A stretch of 64,000 bases of DNA from Hyphomicrobiales bacterium (GCA_900467185.1 UBPA01000014.1:248001-312000); one strand, 5' to 3'; positions 53,817 to 63,412 are shown, counted from the stretch's first letter. The notes: a model not told the origin generated them from the letters alone. Program-made: numbers and translations.

Positions 53817-53939
53817 CCACGCAGTTTGCGCAATCGGCCTGCCAATCTGCTCGGTTCGGCAAGGGATATGGCAATCATCTGCCGTTTCGGTGAGCATGTG
53901 CGGTTGCTACCATCGTCCTCTGCAACGAGGAGACGCCCC

Positions 53940-54989
53940 ATGTCCGCCCTGCCATCCGAAAAGGCCCTGATCCCCTTCGTCAGCGTCGAGAACATGATGC
54001 GGCTCGTGCATCATCTGGGCATCGAGCGCGTCCTCTCCGAGCTGACGGACACGATCGAGGACGACTTCCGGCGCTGGGAGACCTTCGACAAGACGTCCCG
54101 GATCGCCTCGCATTCGCGCGACGGGGTGATCGAGCTGATGCCGACCTCGGACGGCGAGATCTACGGCTTCAAATATGTGAACGGCCACCCGAAGAACATG
54201 GCAGCCGGCCTCCAGACGGTGACCGCCTTCGGGCTATTGGCCGATGTCGCGACGGGCTATCCCGTGCTGCTGACGGAAATGACGCTGCTGACCGCGCTGC
54301 GCACCGCTGCGACCTCCGCCATGGCGGCCCGGCATCTCGCGCCGGAGGGCACGCGGGTGATGGCCATGATCGGCAATGGCGCACAGGCCGAGTTCCAGGC
54401 GCTGGCGATGAAGGCCGTTCTCGGCATCACAGAGATCCGGCTCTACGATATCGACCGCCGCGCGACCGAAAAGACCGTCCGCAATCTGACAGGCTCGGGC
54501 CTCGTGCTGCACGCTTGCGAAAGCGCCGAACAGGCGATCGAGGGTGCCGGCATCATCACCACCTGCACGGCGGACAAGCAATATGCAACGATCCTGACCG
54601 ACAACATGATCGGCAGCGGGGTCCATATTAACGCAATCGGCGGGGATTGCCCGGGAAAGACGGAGCTGCACCGCGACATCCTGCTGCGCGCCGACACCTT
54701 CGTCGAGTACCCGCCGCAGACCCGCATCGAGGGCGAGATCCAGCAGATGGCGCCGGATTACCCGGTCACGGAACTCTGGAAGGTCGTGCGCGGCGAGGCA
54801 CCCGGCCGGCGCGACGCGCGGCAGATCACACTGTTCGACAGCGTCGGCTTCGCGGTGGAGGATTTCTCGGCTCTTCGCTATGTGCGCGCGGCGCTGGCGG
54901 GGACGGATTTCTTCCAGCAGATCGACATCATCGCCGACCCGGACGATCCGCGCGACCTTTTCGGCATGCTCCAGCGCGCCGCAGCCTGA
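53940..54989 (+). CDS. ocd: ornithine cyclodeaminase
   Basis: A 349-residue NAD-dependent enzyme that converts L-ornithine to L-proline with release of ammonia. It belongs to the mu-crystallin/OCD family: GEIYGFKYVNGHPKNM (about 75-90, with the substrate-site Lys), TALRTAATSAMAARHLAP (Arg-Thr-Ala signature, about 119-136), and MAMIGNGAQAEFQALAM, the dinucleotide-binding strand and turn. TADKQYATILTDNMIGSGVH with Asp and GGDCPGKTEL close the active site. GAGGAG precedes ATG 53940. Related enzymes act on other amino acids (lysine, alanine), but the long form with this N-terminus is the ornithine type known from Agrobacterium and Rhizobium. Confidence 0.88.
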   Translation: MSALPSEKALIPFVSVENMMRLVHHLGIERVLSELTDTIEDDFRRWETFDKTSRIASHSRDGVIELMPTSDGEIYGFKYVNGHPKNMAAGLQTVTAFGLLADVATGYPVLLTEMTLLTALRTAATSAMAARHLAPEGTRVMAMIGNGAQAEFQALAMKAVLGITEIRLYDIDRRATEKTVRNLTGSGLVLHACESAEQAIEGAGIITTCTADKQYATILTDNMIGSGVHINAIGGDCPGKTELHRDILLRADTFVEYPPQTRIEGEIQQMAPDYPVTELWKVVRGEAPGRRDARQITLFDSVGFAVEDFSALRYVRAALAGTDFFQQIDIIADPDDPRDLFGMLQRAAA

Positions 54990-55012
54990 ACGGGCGGCAC
55001 GGCGCCCGGACG

Positions 55013-56671
55013 TCAGAAGAAGAAGTCGCCCTTGTCGAGATGGGCGAGCTTCACGCCCTTGAGCAGGATGCTGTCGCCGCCCGTCGCATCGATCAGGACG
55101 TCGCCGCCGATCTGCCGGGCATGGTTTGCCATCAGGTCGGTGAAGCTGGTGATCGCCTTCACGCCGGTCAGGTCGAGAATATCGTGGGCCTTGCCGCTGG
55201 CGACGAAATCCGTGATGACGTCGCGGCCGTCGCCGGTGGCAAAGACGAACTGGTCGATGCCGGCGCCGCCCGTCAGGATATCCGCGCCACCATGCCCCCA
55301 GAGCATGTCGTTGCCGGCCTTGCCGTCGATCCTGTTGTCGGCGCCATTGCCGTGGATCTTGTTGGCCAGCGCATTGCCGGTCGCATTCGCCGCGGCCGTG
55401 CCGCCCAGCGTCAGGAACTCGAAATTGTCCGCCAGCGTATAGCTGAGGCTGGAAATGACGAGATCGTTTCCGGCATTCTTGCCCTCCACGAGCAAGCTGC
55501 GCGCATCGTCGATCACATAGGTGTCGTGGCCGGCGCCACCCGCGACCTTGCCCATGACGGTCCCGCCACGGCCATCGAAATAGTCGTTGCCCCCGCCCAG
55601 CAGCACGTCGCCCTTGATCGTGCCGCTGTTCGTCAGCGACTGCTGGCCATCGCCGCCCTTGACGGCAATGCCGGATGCCGAGGAGAGCAGGCCGCTATTG
55701 TTGAGGCTGGCGTGATCCGCCTTGGTGAAATCCACCGCCGCGCCCTTGGAGGCGGAAATCGTCCCGCTATTGGCGCCTCGGGCCGCGTCGCCGACGACCG
55801 CGATCCCGATCGTACCGCTCATCGTGCCCAGATTGTTGACGATCGCGCCACTGGCCGTGACGTTGATGGCCGTGCCGCCGACCGCGATCGTCTTGCTGTT
55901 CGTCACCGTGCCGTTGGCGCCGGAGAGCGCGATGCCATCGACGCTCGCCTGCAGCGCGCCGGAGTTCGTGACGATGGCGCCCTTGCCCTTGGCGACAATG
56001 GCGCTGGCGCCGCTGCCGACCGTGCCGTTATTGGTGATGATCTCGGAGATGCCGGTTGCCACGATGCCATTGCCGCGGGCGCCGATCGAGCCATTGTTGG
56101 TCACGGTCGCGCCAAGGCCATCGATCACGATGCCGGCGGCCGTGGCAGACGAAACGTCCTTGTTGTTCGTCATGGCCATGCGGTCGCCGGAAAGCTTCAC
56201 GGCATCGGTCTGTCCGGCCATCCGGCCATTGTTGACCACCATGCCCGCCGCACCCGTCACCGAGACGGCGCTGCCGAGCGCCGACGAGACCGTGCCCTCA
56301 TTGGCGACATTCGCCCGGGCGCCGACCACGGTGATACCGGCCTGCTTGCCGGAAACACCACCGCGATTGACGATATCCATGTCGACGGCCGTCGCCGATA
56401 TGCCGGACGTAGCCGCGACGATCGATCCGGTTTCGGAAACGACGACGGACCCGTCGAGATCGCCGGCATTGGGCGCTCCGAACGTCACACCGGACGCACC
56501 GGCCGAGATCGTTCCATCGACCACGACGGCGCGGCCCGCCGCGAGCCCGGACGCAACGACACCGCTTTCGGTTGTGGAGATCGTCACATCCTTGACGAGC
56601 ACCAGCGTGGTGTCGGCATCCGTAAAGCCGACACTCGTCTTCGTGTTCTTGATCAGAAACGTCATGGCCAT
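55013..56671 (-). CDS. RTX/calcium-binding protein with left-handed beta-helix-like repeats
   Basis: A 552-residue protein without a signal peptide, expected to leave by a type I secretion system. Residues about 30-330 are built of some fifteen imperfect repeats of about 20 residues with the core (V/I)-x-N-x-G-x-(I/V/L), for example IVNRGGVSG, VANEGTVSS, VTNNGSIG, ITNNGTVG and IVTNSGALQ, suggesting a parallel beta solenoid. Residues about 345-490 contain haemolysin-type nonapeptides (GGGNDYFDG, GADNRIDGKAGNDMLWGHGG). The end, with LDKGDFFF, fits a C-terminal secretion signal. ATG 56665 is another start. No secretion genes are in view. A surface adhesin or biofilm-matrix protein is plausible; the cellulose operon is nearby. 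Confidence 0.8.
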   Translation of the reverse strand: MAMTFLIKNTKTSVGFTDADTTLVLVKDVTISTTESGVVASGLAAGRAVVVDGTISAGASGVTFGAPNAGDLDGSVVVSETGSIVAATSGISATAVDMDIVNRGGVSGKQAGITVVGARANVANEGTVSSALGSAVSVTGAAGMVVNNGRMAGQTDAVKLSGDRMAMTNNKDVSSATAAGIVIDGLGATVTNNGSIGARGNGIVATGISEIITNNGTVGSGASAIVAKGKGAIVTNSGALQASVDGIALSGANGTVTNSKTIAVGGTAINVTASGAIVNNLGTMSGTIGIAVVGDAARGANSGTISASKGAAVDFTKADHASLNNSGLLSSASGIAVKGGDGQQSLTNSGTIKGDVLLGGGNDYFDGRGGTVMGKVAGGAGHDTYVIDDARSLLVEGKNAGNDLVISSLSYTLADNFEFLTLGGTAAANATGNALANKIHGNGADNRIDGKAGNDMLWGHGGADILTGGAGIDQFVFATGDGRDVITDFVASGKAHDILDLTGVKAITSFTDLMANHARQIGGDVLIDATGGDSILLKGVKLAHLDKGDFFF

Positions 56672-56872
56672 GGGCGGCGCGCTATCACTGCTGTGGGTTG
56701 ATCTCCTCTTACACGAAAAGGATGCGGAAATCGACCCGCGATGCATCTGTGAGGACCCGGATGTCCCCGGTCATGCGATAAATGCGCAACATGCTTAACG
56801 CACGAGGGCTCCCGCCCCGGCCAAACTCGAAAGTTGAGCGGAACTTACAACCCGCAGACGTCTTTACGCGAC

Positions 56873-57025
56873 ATGAAAGTTCGCACCGGAAACCAATCTG
56901 TCATCGTGGTCGTTATCGTCTCCCTTCTCTGCATCCTGTTCGTCTATGCGGCATCGACGCGCGTCGAGGATGCATCGGGCCGGGTCGATCCGAAGGCGAG
57001 CATGCTGGCACCCGGCAAGAGCTGA
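56873..57025 (+). CDS. small single-pass membrane protein
   Basis: A 50-residue protein with a basic head (MKVRTGNQ), one hydrophobic helix (about 9-26, rich in V, I and L) and a charged, Asp/Lys-containing tail. ATG 56873 is preferred to 56834, which would add 13 polar residues. It lies 16 bases before a second tiny membrane-protein gene. Function unknown. The head, helix and short polar tail resemble small stress-related membrane proteins only in general shape. Confidence 0.55.
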   Translation: MKVRTGNQSVIVVVIVSLLCILFVYAASTRVEDASGRVDPKASMLAPGKS

Positions 57026-57041
57026 AAGAGAGTGAGATAAC

Positions 57042-57218
57042 ATGGCGTTGAACCGCACAGCCCTGAGCATCGCCATCCTTCTCGTCATTATGTTCGCGAT
57101 CGGCTGGCTGGTGATGAGCCCGTCGCAGAACGACCCGGCCGGAGGGACGGCGGGCACGGCACCCGTGCAGACGCCGGTGACGCCGAACAATCCCGGACCG
57201 ACGACAGGCACGCCGTAA
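57042..57218 (+). CDS. small single-pass membrane protein with Pro/Thr tail
   Basis: A 58-residue protein: the head MALNRTA, one hydrophobic helix (about 8-25, SIAILLVIMFAIGWLVM), then a tail of Gly, Thr and Pro (TAGTAPVQTPVTPNNPGPTT). AGAGAGTGAG precedes ATG 57042. The plan equals that of the 66-residue protein at 2690 (NR-x-x head, helix, Pro/Thr tail), suggesting a small family. It follows the gene at 56873 by 16 bases, most likely as one operon. The function is unknown. Confidence 0.6.
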   Translation: MALNRTALSIAILLVIMFAIGWLVMSPSQNDPAGGTAGTAPVQTPVTPNNPGPTTGTP

Positions 57219-57524
57219 CGCGTCCTCATGCGGACAGTCGCCGCTGTCCAATCCCGCGCAACGCGCGTCAGTCCCGAAAGCCGGGAGCGGTCGCCTGCGC
57301 GCCGGCGACCTGCGAAAGTGATTCGCAACGGCGAACGCGTCCGGACGCGCTTCTGGCAGCGGCAGCGAACGCCGAGCGTGTCGTCGGAGCCACGAAAAAT
57401 GGCGTAAATCGTCAACTGCAGCGCACGAATAGGAAAGTGTTAGCGAAGATTAACCGTCCGTTAACCATGCGAGCGAGAAATGAGGTGGAAGAACCCTGAT
57501 TCCATCACCGGATGCACGCCGCCC

Positions 57525-58682
57525 ATGTTTCATAGAGCTCTCGCAATTGCAGGACGAACGGCCATGCAGGGCGCGTTTCTGGCTTTGGGTGCCTCGGCCC
57601 TCTCCGGTTGCACGCAGACGGGCGGTCTGAAACTGACCTCGGCGCCGACGGAAGTCGCGGCCGAAAAGGCGCTGGCCTTCCCGCCGCCGGGCGGGCCCGC
57701 CATCGTCAGCGTGATCGAGCGCAACTTCTCCAATGCGGTCCAGCAGGATATCATCCTGAGCACCGATGCCCGCAGCCGCGGCCAGAATTATATCCAGGTG
57801 CGCTATTTCGGCCCTGCGTCGACACCCTTTGCTGGCGCATCGCGCCTCCAGACGGGAATGATGACCACGGCGCAGGCGGTCGGCGAGATGCGATCGGAAT
57901 TTCCGACCATCCGCATGAGCATCTCGCCAAGCTTCGTCCAGAACAATTACGGCGCCTTCGCCTATGCCTATGGAACCAATCCGGGCTCCGGAGACGCCTG
58001 CCTCTATGGTTGGCAGCAGATCAAGGCGCCCGATAACGCCGTGCGCACCTTCCACTATCTAGGCAGAATCCAGACCCGTGTCCGCTTCTGCCAGACCGGC
58101 GCGTCTCGCGATGCGCTTCTGTCGATGATGTATCATTACACGCTGACGGGCGCCTTCGACAGCGTCGGCTGGAACCCCTATGGCAACGTGCCGCCTCTCG
58201 ACCCCGCCGTCGGGCAGCTCGGCCGGCCGATCTATGCAGCCGGCGCCGGCGCCCGGCTTCAGCCGCCAATGCCCGCTCCGGTCGCAACACCGGTCCGCCC
58301 CGCCCTTCGCAACCTCGAAAGCCAGAACACGCGTCCCGCGGCCCGGCGCATCGAGCCAGTGAGGCCGATCGTCCCCGCCGTCGCTATCCCCGCGCCCAAC
58401 ATGGTCACGCGCTCGCCGCTGGCAAGGACGGGCCTGCCGGCAGCGGCTGAACCGGAACCGCAGACGCCGCCACGCGCGCCGCAATTGCCGGGACCGACCG
58501 CGACGCCGGCGATGCCGCCGGCAACCGGATCGGAAACGCCGCAGGCACCAAGGCCGACGAGCCAGCTGCAGCAGCAGGGCCTGACCCGCGTGTCCAGCGC
58601 TTCCCCGCTTCAGGCCCGCCCCATCATTCCGGCCGTCCCCTGCACGATCTCGCCCACCAGTTCCTGCGCGGGAGACCTTTGA
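57525..58682 (+). CDS. bcsN: cellulose biosynthesis protein BcsN (lipoprotein)
   Basis: A 385-residue lipoprotein of the rhizobial BcsN family. The signal sequence ends in ASALSGC, a lipobox, with the lipidated Cys near residue 29. The folded part (about 35-230) includes IERNFSNAVQQDIILSTDAR, GQNYIQVRYFG and GDACLYGWQQIKAPD. The last 130 residues are a Pro-rich linker with many Pro-Ala and Pro-Thr steps. Starts at 57480 and 57564 are possible; AGGAC lies before the latter. It precedes bcsA by 45 bases on the same strand. BcsN is needed for normal cellulose production in related bacteria but its biochemical role is open. Confidence 0.85.
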   Translation: MFHRALAIAGRTAMQGAFLALGASALSGCTQTGGLKLTSAPTEVAAEKALAFPPPGGPAIVSVIERNFSNAVQQDIILSTDARSRGQNYIQVRYFGPASTPFAGASRLQTGMMTTAQAVGEMRSEFPTIRMSISPSFVQNNYGAFAYAYGTNPGSGDACLYGWQQIKAPDNAVRTFHYLGRIQTRVRFCQTGASRDALLSMMYHYTLTGAFDSVGWNPYGNVPPLDPAVGQLGRPIYAAGAGARLQPPMPAPVATPVRPALRNLESQNTRPAARRIEPVRPIVPAVAIPAPNMVTRSPLARTGLPAAAEPEPQTPPRAPQLPGPTATPAMPPATGSETPQAPRPTSQLQQQGLTRVSSASPLQARPIIPAVPCTISPTSSCAGDL

Positions 58683-58727
58683 CCATGAGCCGTATCCAGC
58701 TGCATTTCGGACAAGGAAACTAGGATC

Positions 58728-60923
58728 ATGGTCAAGGCGCTCATCGTCATTGCATGGATCTGCATGTCGATCGTCATCGTGGCGATTACGACGCTGCCGG
58801 TCAGCCTCCAGACGCATCTGGTTGCCGCCTTCCTCTGCATGGCGCTGCTGGCCGTGTTGAAGGTGCTGAAGGCGGAAGGCAACTGGCGCCTGATCGGTCT
58901 CGGCTTCGGCACGGCCATCGTTCTGCGCTATGTCTACTGGCGGACCACCAGCACGCTGCCGCCGGTCAACCAGCTCGAGAACTTCATTCCCGGCTTCCTG
59001 CTCTATCTCGCGGAAATGTACAGCGTCGCCATGCTGGCGCTCAGCCTTTTCATCGTCTCCATGCCGCTTCCGCCGAACCGGCCCCGCCCGGGCTCGGCGG
59101 ATTACGCGCCGACGGTCGATGTCTTCATCCCGACCTATAACGAAGACGCGGATATGCTGGCCAACACGCTCGCCGCCGCCAAGAACATGGACTACCCGCC
59201 GGAAAAGCTGACTGTGTGGCTTCTGGACGATGGCGGCACCCTGCAGAAGCGGAACGCGGCCAGCATTCCCGATGCGCAGGCCGCCCAGCGCCGCCACGAG
59301 GAGCTGAAGGAACTCTGCCGCAACCTCGATGCCAATTATCTCACACGCGACCGCAACGAACACGCCAAGGCCGGCAACCTGAACAACGGCATGCGCCAGT
59401 CTGAGGGCGATCTCATCACCGTCTTCGACGCCGACCATGCGCCGGCCCGCGACTTCCTGCGCGAAACGGTGGGGTATTTCGAGGAGGATCCGCGCCTCTT
59501 CCTCGTGCAGACGCCGCACTTCTTCCTCAATCCCGACCCGATCGAGCGCAATCTGAAGACCTTCAACAAGATGCCGAGCGAGAACGAAATGTTCTACGGC
59601 ATCATCCAGCGCGGCCTCGACAAGTGGAACGCCGCGTTCTTCTGCGGTTCGGCCGCCGTGCTGAACCGGCGCGCGCTCGAGGACACCAACGGCTTCAGCG
59701 GCATCAGCATCACCGAGGACTGCGAGACAGCGCTGGCGCTGCACGCGCGCGGCTGGAACAGCGTCTATGTGGACAAGCCGCTGATCGCCGGGCTTCAGCC
59801 CGCCACCTTCGCCAGTTTCATCGGCCAGCGCAGCCGCTGGGCGCAGGGCATGATGCAGATCCTTATGTTCCGCATGCCGCTGTTCAAGCGCGGCCTGAGC
59901 ATGCCGCAGCGTCTTTGCTACATGTCCTCGACGCTCTTCTGGCTGTTCCCGTTTCCGCGCACGGTCTTCCTGTTCGCGCCGCTGTTCTACATCTTCTTCG
60001 ATCTGGAGATCTTCGTCGGCTCCGGTGGCGAATTCCTCGCCTACACGACCACCTATATGCTCGTGAACCTGCTCATGCAGAACTATCTCTACGGCCGTTT
60101 CCGCTGGCCGTGGATCTCGGAGCTCTACGAATATGTGCAGACAGTGCACCTGCTGCCCGCCGTCATCTCCGTCATCTTCAACCCGTCGAAGCCGACCTTC
60201 AAGGTGACGGCGAAGGACGAGTCGATCAGCGACAACCGGCTTTCGGAAATCAGCCGGCCGTTCTTCGTCATCTTCGGCGTGCTGCTCATCGCCACCGCCA
60301 TGTCGTTCTACAAGATCTACGCCGAGCCCTACAAATCCGACGTGACGCTGGTCGTCGCCGGCTGGAACCTGCTCAACCTGCTCTTCGCCGGCTGCGCGCT
60401 GGGCGTGGTGTCGGAACGGCGCGAGAAGTCGTCGTCCCGGCGGGTCAACGTCAAGCGACGGTGCGAATTCCGCGTGGGCGACCAGTGGTTCCCGGGCGTC
60501 ATCGAAAACGTCTCGGTCAACGGCCTGCTCGTTCACGTCTACGATCGCTCCATGCAGCCGCTGACGGTGGGGGCTATGGAGGAGATCCGCGTCGAGACGT
60601 TCAGCCCGGGCGCGCCGTCCTCCATGCCCGTCAAGATCGTGCGCAGCGGCCGGGGCGATGGCTTCGTGCTCGTCGGCTGCACCTTCGCCCCGCGCGAACC
60701 GCAGGAACGGCGGCTGCTTGCCGATATCATCTTCGCGAATTCCGCGCAGTGGACGGAGTTCCAGATGGGCCGGCGCCGCAATCCCGGCCTTATCCGTGGC
60801 ACGATCAGCTTCTTCGCCATCGCGCTCTACCAGACCAATCGCGGCCTCTTCTACTTCTTCCGCAGTCTTGGCGGTGCGAAGGAAGCAGCGGCCCCCGTCA
60901 AGAAGGAGGCAGCGAGACCATGA
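58728..60923 (+). CDS. bcsA: cellulose synthase catalytic subunit
   Basis: A 731-residue inner-membrane GT2 enzyme that polymerises UDP-glucose and extrudes cellulose. The catalytic motifs are complete: DDG at 167-169, DAD at 234-236, TED at 329-331 and QRSRW at 367-371. About eight membrane helices flank the catalytic domain (four near 5-110, the rest near 380-560). The PilZ domain (about 570-670) has RREKSSSRRVNVKRR and ENVSVNG, close to the R-x-x-x-R and (D/N)-x-S-x-x-G motif that binds cyclic di-GMP, so the messenger should activate it. Its stop overlaps the bcsB start (ATGA at 60920). The diguanylate cyclase at 5330 is a possible but unlinked source. Confidence 0.96.
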   Translation: MVKALIVIAWICMSIVIVAITTLPVSLQTHLVAAFLCMALLAVLKVLKAEGNWRLIGLGFGTAIVLRYVYWRTTSTLPPVNQLENFIPGFLLYLAEMYSVAMLALSLFIVSMPLPPNRPRPGSADYAPTVDVFIPTYNEDADMLANTLAAAKNMDYPPEKLTVWLLDDGGTLQKRNAASIPDAQAAQRRHEELKELCRNLDANYLTRDRNEHAKAGNLNNGMRQSEGDLITVFDADHAPARDFLRETVGYFEEDPRLFLVQTPHFFLNPDPIERNLKTFNKMPSENEMFYGIIQRGLDKWNAAFFCGSAAVLNRRALEDTNGFSGISITEDCETALALHARGWNSVYVDKPLIAGLQPATFASFIGQRSRWAQGMMQILMFRMPLFKRGLSMPQRLCYMSSTLFWLFPFPRTVFLFAPLFYIFFDLEIFVGSGGEFLAYTTTYMLVNLLMQNYLYGRFRWPWISELYEYVQTVHLLPAVISVIFNPSKPTFKVTAKDESISDNRLSEISRPFFVIFGVLLIATAMSFYKIYAEPYKSDVTLVVAGWNLLNLLFAGCALGVVSERREKSSSRRVNVKRRCEFRVGDQWFPGVIENVSVNGLLVHVYDRSMQPLTVGAMEEIRVETFSPGAPSSMPVKIVRSGRGDGFVLVGCTFAPREPQERRLLADIIFANSAQWTEFQMGRRRNPGLIRGTISFFAIALYQTNRGLFYFFRSLGGAKEAAAPVKKEAARP

Positions 60924-63412
60924 AGCCCTTCGTCATCGTCTGCACGCTGGCTCTCCTCGCACCGTCGCAGCTCCTCGCCCAGGCCACCCCCTTCGACATG
61001 TCGCGCGAGCGTCCGGCAGCCCCTGCCCCGCAGGCTCCGTCGCCCGTTCCGGCCCAGCCCTCGGCCCCGGTGCCGCCGCAGGCACAGCCACCGGCCGTAG
61101 CGCCCGAGCCACGCGCGCAGCAACCCGCGACCCAGCCGGCACCCTTCGAGGTCTCGCCCGGCGCCCCGGCGCGCCCGGCAGCACCGCCGGCACAAGCGAC
61201 GCCGGCCACCCAGCCTGCGGTACCGCCGGCCGCGGCGAAGCCGCGCGTTCAGGCACCGTCCGACACGGACGCGCGCCGCCGCTATATCCTGCCTTTCGGC
61301 AAGCTCAGCCTGTCGGGCGAAGCCGACCGGCGCACCTGGACGATCTACGTGACGCCCGAGCAGGCGAGTGCCGCCACGGCCATCACCATCGGCTACCAGA
61401 ACTCCATCGTCGTCGCGCCGGAAGCCTCCACCTTCTCCGTGGAGCTCAACGGCAGCGTCATCGGACAGGTCCCGGTCGCCTCGGCGGATGCGGTCAGCGA
61501 TCTCGTGCTTCCGCTTCCCGCCGGCGCGCTGCAGGCCGGTGCCAATGTCGTGCGCCTCGCCACCCAGCAGCGCCACCGCACCGATTGCAGCATCCAGTCG
61601 ACCTACGACCTCTGGACCAATATCGACCCGAGCCGGACCTATCTGAGCTTCAACGCGCCGGTCGGCAACCGCTTCTCCAGCATCGACGACATCCCGGCCG
61701 TCGGCCTCGACGCCACGGGTGCAACGACCATCGACATCGTCGCACCGGCACTGACGAACCCGAGCCGGTCCAACATGCTGCTGCGTCTCGCGCAGGCCCT
61801 GGCCCTGCGCGTCCAGATGCCGAACCAGACGGTTGCCTTCCACGCGACCATGCCCGCGGCACCGGCCGCAGGCACCCTCACCGTGCTGGTCGGCACGCAG
61901 CTCGAGATCGAGGGCTTGATCCCGGCCCTGCCGGCCGGTACCGCGGTCGGCCCGACCGTAACGTTCGCGCCGGCCGCGACACCGGGCCTCAGCACCCTCG
62001 TCGTCACCGGCCCCACGGCGGAAGCGCTTCGGCAGGCGGTGGAAACGCTTGCCGGCCCGCTCGACGCGGCGCCGGGCACGTCGCGCACCACCTTCTCCAC
62101 CAAGGCGTGGAATACGCCCGATGCGCCCATCCTCGTCGGCGACACGCGCATGCCGCTCTCGCAGCTCGGCATCACCACCAGCGAATTTGCAGGTCGCCGG
62201 TTCCGCACGGAGTTCATGCTCGGCGTTCCCGCGGATTTCTACGCCAGCGCCTATGGCGACGCCGTGATCCTGCTTGACGCCGGCTATGCCGCCTCCGTCC
62301 TGCCGGGCAGCCGCATCGACGTCTATGTCAACGGCAACATCGCCACGACCACGCCGCTCTCCACGTCCGGCGGCGGCATTCTCAGCCACCTTCCGATCAC
62401 CGTGACGCTGCGCCATTTCGTGCCCGGGGTGAACCGCATCTCGATCGAGGCCGTGCTGCTGACGAACGACGACGAGGCCTGCGCGACGGGCACGCCGGCG
62501 CAGACCACGCCGCGCTTCGCGCTCTTCGACACCACCGAATTCCACATGCCGGATTTCGCGCGGATCGACAGCAGCCCCAGCCTTGCGGCGACATCCTCGA
62601 CCGGCCAGCCCTATCGTCGGGCGGAACAGCCGACGGCGATCTATCTCGACCGCCTCGATCCGGAGACGCTTTCGGCCGCGGCCACCCTCGTCGGGCGTCT
62701 TGCGGTTGCCGCGGGCAACCCGCTGGCCCTGGACACCGTGGCCTCTCCCGCCGCTCTCGGCGACCGCAACGCGCTGATCGTCGGCACGCTGTCGCAGCTT
62801 CCCCCGCCCCTCCTGACCCAGATGCAGATCGGTGCAGCCCCCGCCAACTGGGGAACGCACCATGCCGGCGGCCCGCCGAACGGCGACAGCGGCACGCTGT
62901 TCGAGGAATGGCGGCACAAGGTGTCCGGCGGCAGCTGGCTCGGCCAGGGATCCCGCCTCGAAGCCTGGTTGAAGAGCGATCTCGACCTGTCGATGGACTC
63001 GCTGCGCTTCCTGCCCGGCAAGGAGGAGGACTTCTCCCCGGCGGACGACGTCAGCTTCATGATTGCCCAGGGGCGCAGCCCGTCCGGTGCCGGCACATGG
63101 ACGCTCGCGACCGGCCCGACGCCGGCAAGTCTCCAGACCGGCATGAGCGCCATGGTGCAGGAAGCCCGCTGGAATGGCATCGAGGGCCGGATTACCACGT
63201 TCGAGGAGACGACCGGAAACGTGGCGATGGTGCCGGTGCACGACCTGCATCTGAACCCGACGCAACCCTTCTCGATTGCCAACTGGCGCCTGATCGCGGC
63301 GAACTGGCTGTCGACCAACATCCTCTTCTTCGCCGTGATGTTTATCGCCGGCTTCGCCCTTCTCGGCATCATCACCACGCTGATGCTGCGCCTTCTGGGG
63401 CGCAGCCGATGA
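60920..63412 (+). CDS. bcsB: cellulose synthase regulatory subunit
   Basis: An 830-residue periplasmic protein with a signal peptide (about 1-20, ending LLA-QA), a Pro/Ala/Gln-rich linker (about 25-110), two carbohydrate-binding and ferredoxin-like repeats, and a C-terminal membrane anchor (about 795-820, ILFFAVMFIAGFALLGIITT). LPFGKLSLSGEADRRTWTIY marks the first domain, and CSIQSTYDLWTNIDPSRTYL and NRISIEAVLLTNDDEACATG the conserved cysteine-bearing sites. It partners BcsA to guide the chain. The Pro-rich linker is longer than in enteric BcsB and similar in composition to the linkers of bcsN and the next gene. Confidence 0.94.
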   Translation: MKPFVIVCTLALLAPSQLLAQATPFDMSRERPAAPAPQAPSPVPAQPSAPVPPQAQPPAVAPEPRAQQPATQPAPFEVSPGAPARPAAPPAQATPATQPAVPPAAAKPRVQAPSDTDARRRYILPFGKLSLSGEADRRTWTIYVTPEQASAATAITIGYQNSIVVAPEASTFSVELNGSVIGQVPVASADAVSDLVLPLPAGALQAGANVVRLATQQRHRTDCSIQSTYDLWTNIDPSRTYLSFNAPVGNRFSSIDDIPAVGLDATGATTIDIVAPALTNPSRSNMLLRLAQALALRVQMPNQTVAFHATMPAAPAAGTLTVLVGTQLEIEGLIPALPAGTAVGPTVTFAPAATPGLSTLVVTGPTAEALRQAVETLAGPLDAAPGTSRTTFSTKAWNTPDAPILVGDTRMPLSQLGITTSEFAGRRFRTEFMLGVPADFYASAYGDAVILLDAGYAASVLPGSRIDVYVNGNIATTTPLSTSGGGILSHLPITVTLRHFVPGVNRISIEAVLLTNDDEACATGTPAQTTPRFALFDTTEFHMPDFARIDSSPSLAATSSTGQPYRRAEQPTAIYLDRLDPETLSAAATLVGRLAVAAGNPLALDTVASPAALGDRNALIVGTLSQLPPPLLTQMQIGAAPANWGTHHAGGPPNGDSGTLFEEWRHKVSGGSWLGQGSRLEAWLKSDLDLSMDSLRFLPGKEEDFSPADDVSFMIAQGRSPSGAGTWTLATGPTPASLQTGMSAMVQEARWNGIEGRITTFEETTGNVAMVPVHDLHLNPTQPFSIANWRLIAANWLSTNILFFAVMFIAGFALLGIITTLMLRLLGRSR

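Noticed and set aside
55100-56600. CRISPR-like array in the repeat-rich RTX gene
   Set aside because: Repeats are imperfect, lie in frame and encode protein; there are no identical repeats with unique spacers. No CRISPR array was seen anywhere in the window.
58059-60536. An 825-codon open frame antisense to bcsA and bcsN
   Set aside because: It is the shadow of real genes in GC-rich DNA: composition is Arg/Gly/Ala/His-rich, no family pattern is visible, and bcsA on the other strand is certain.
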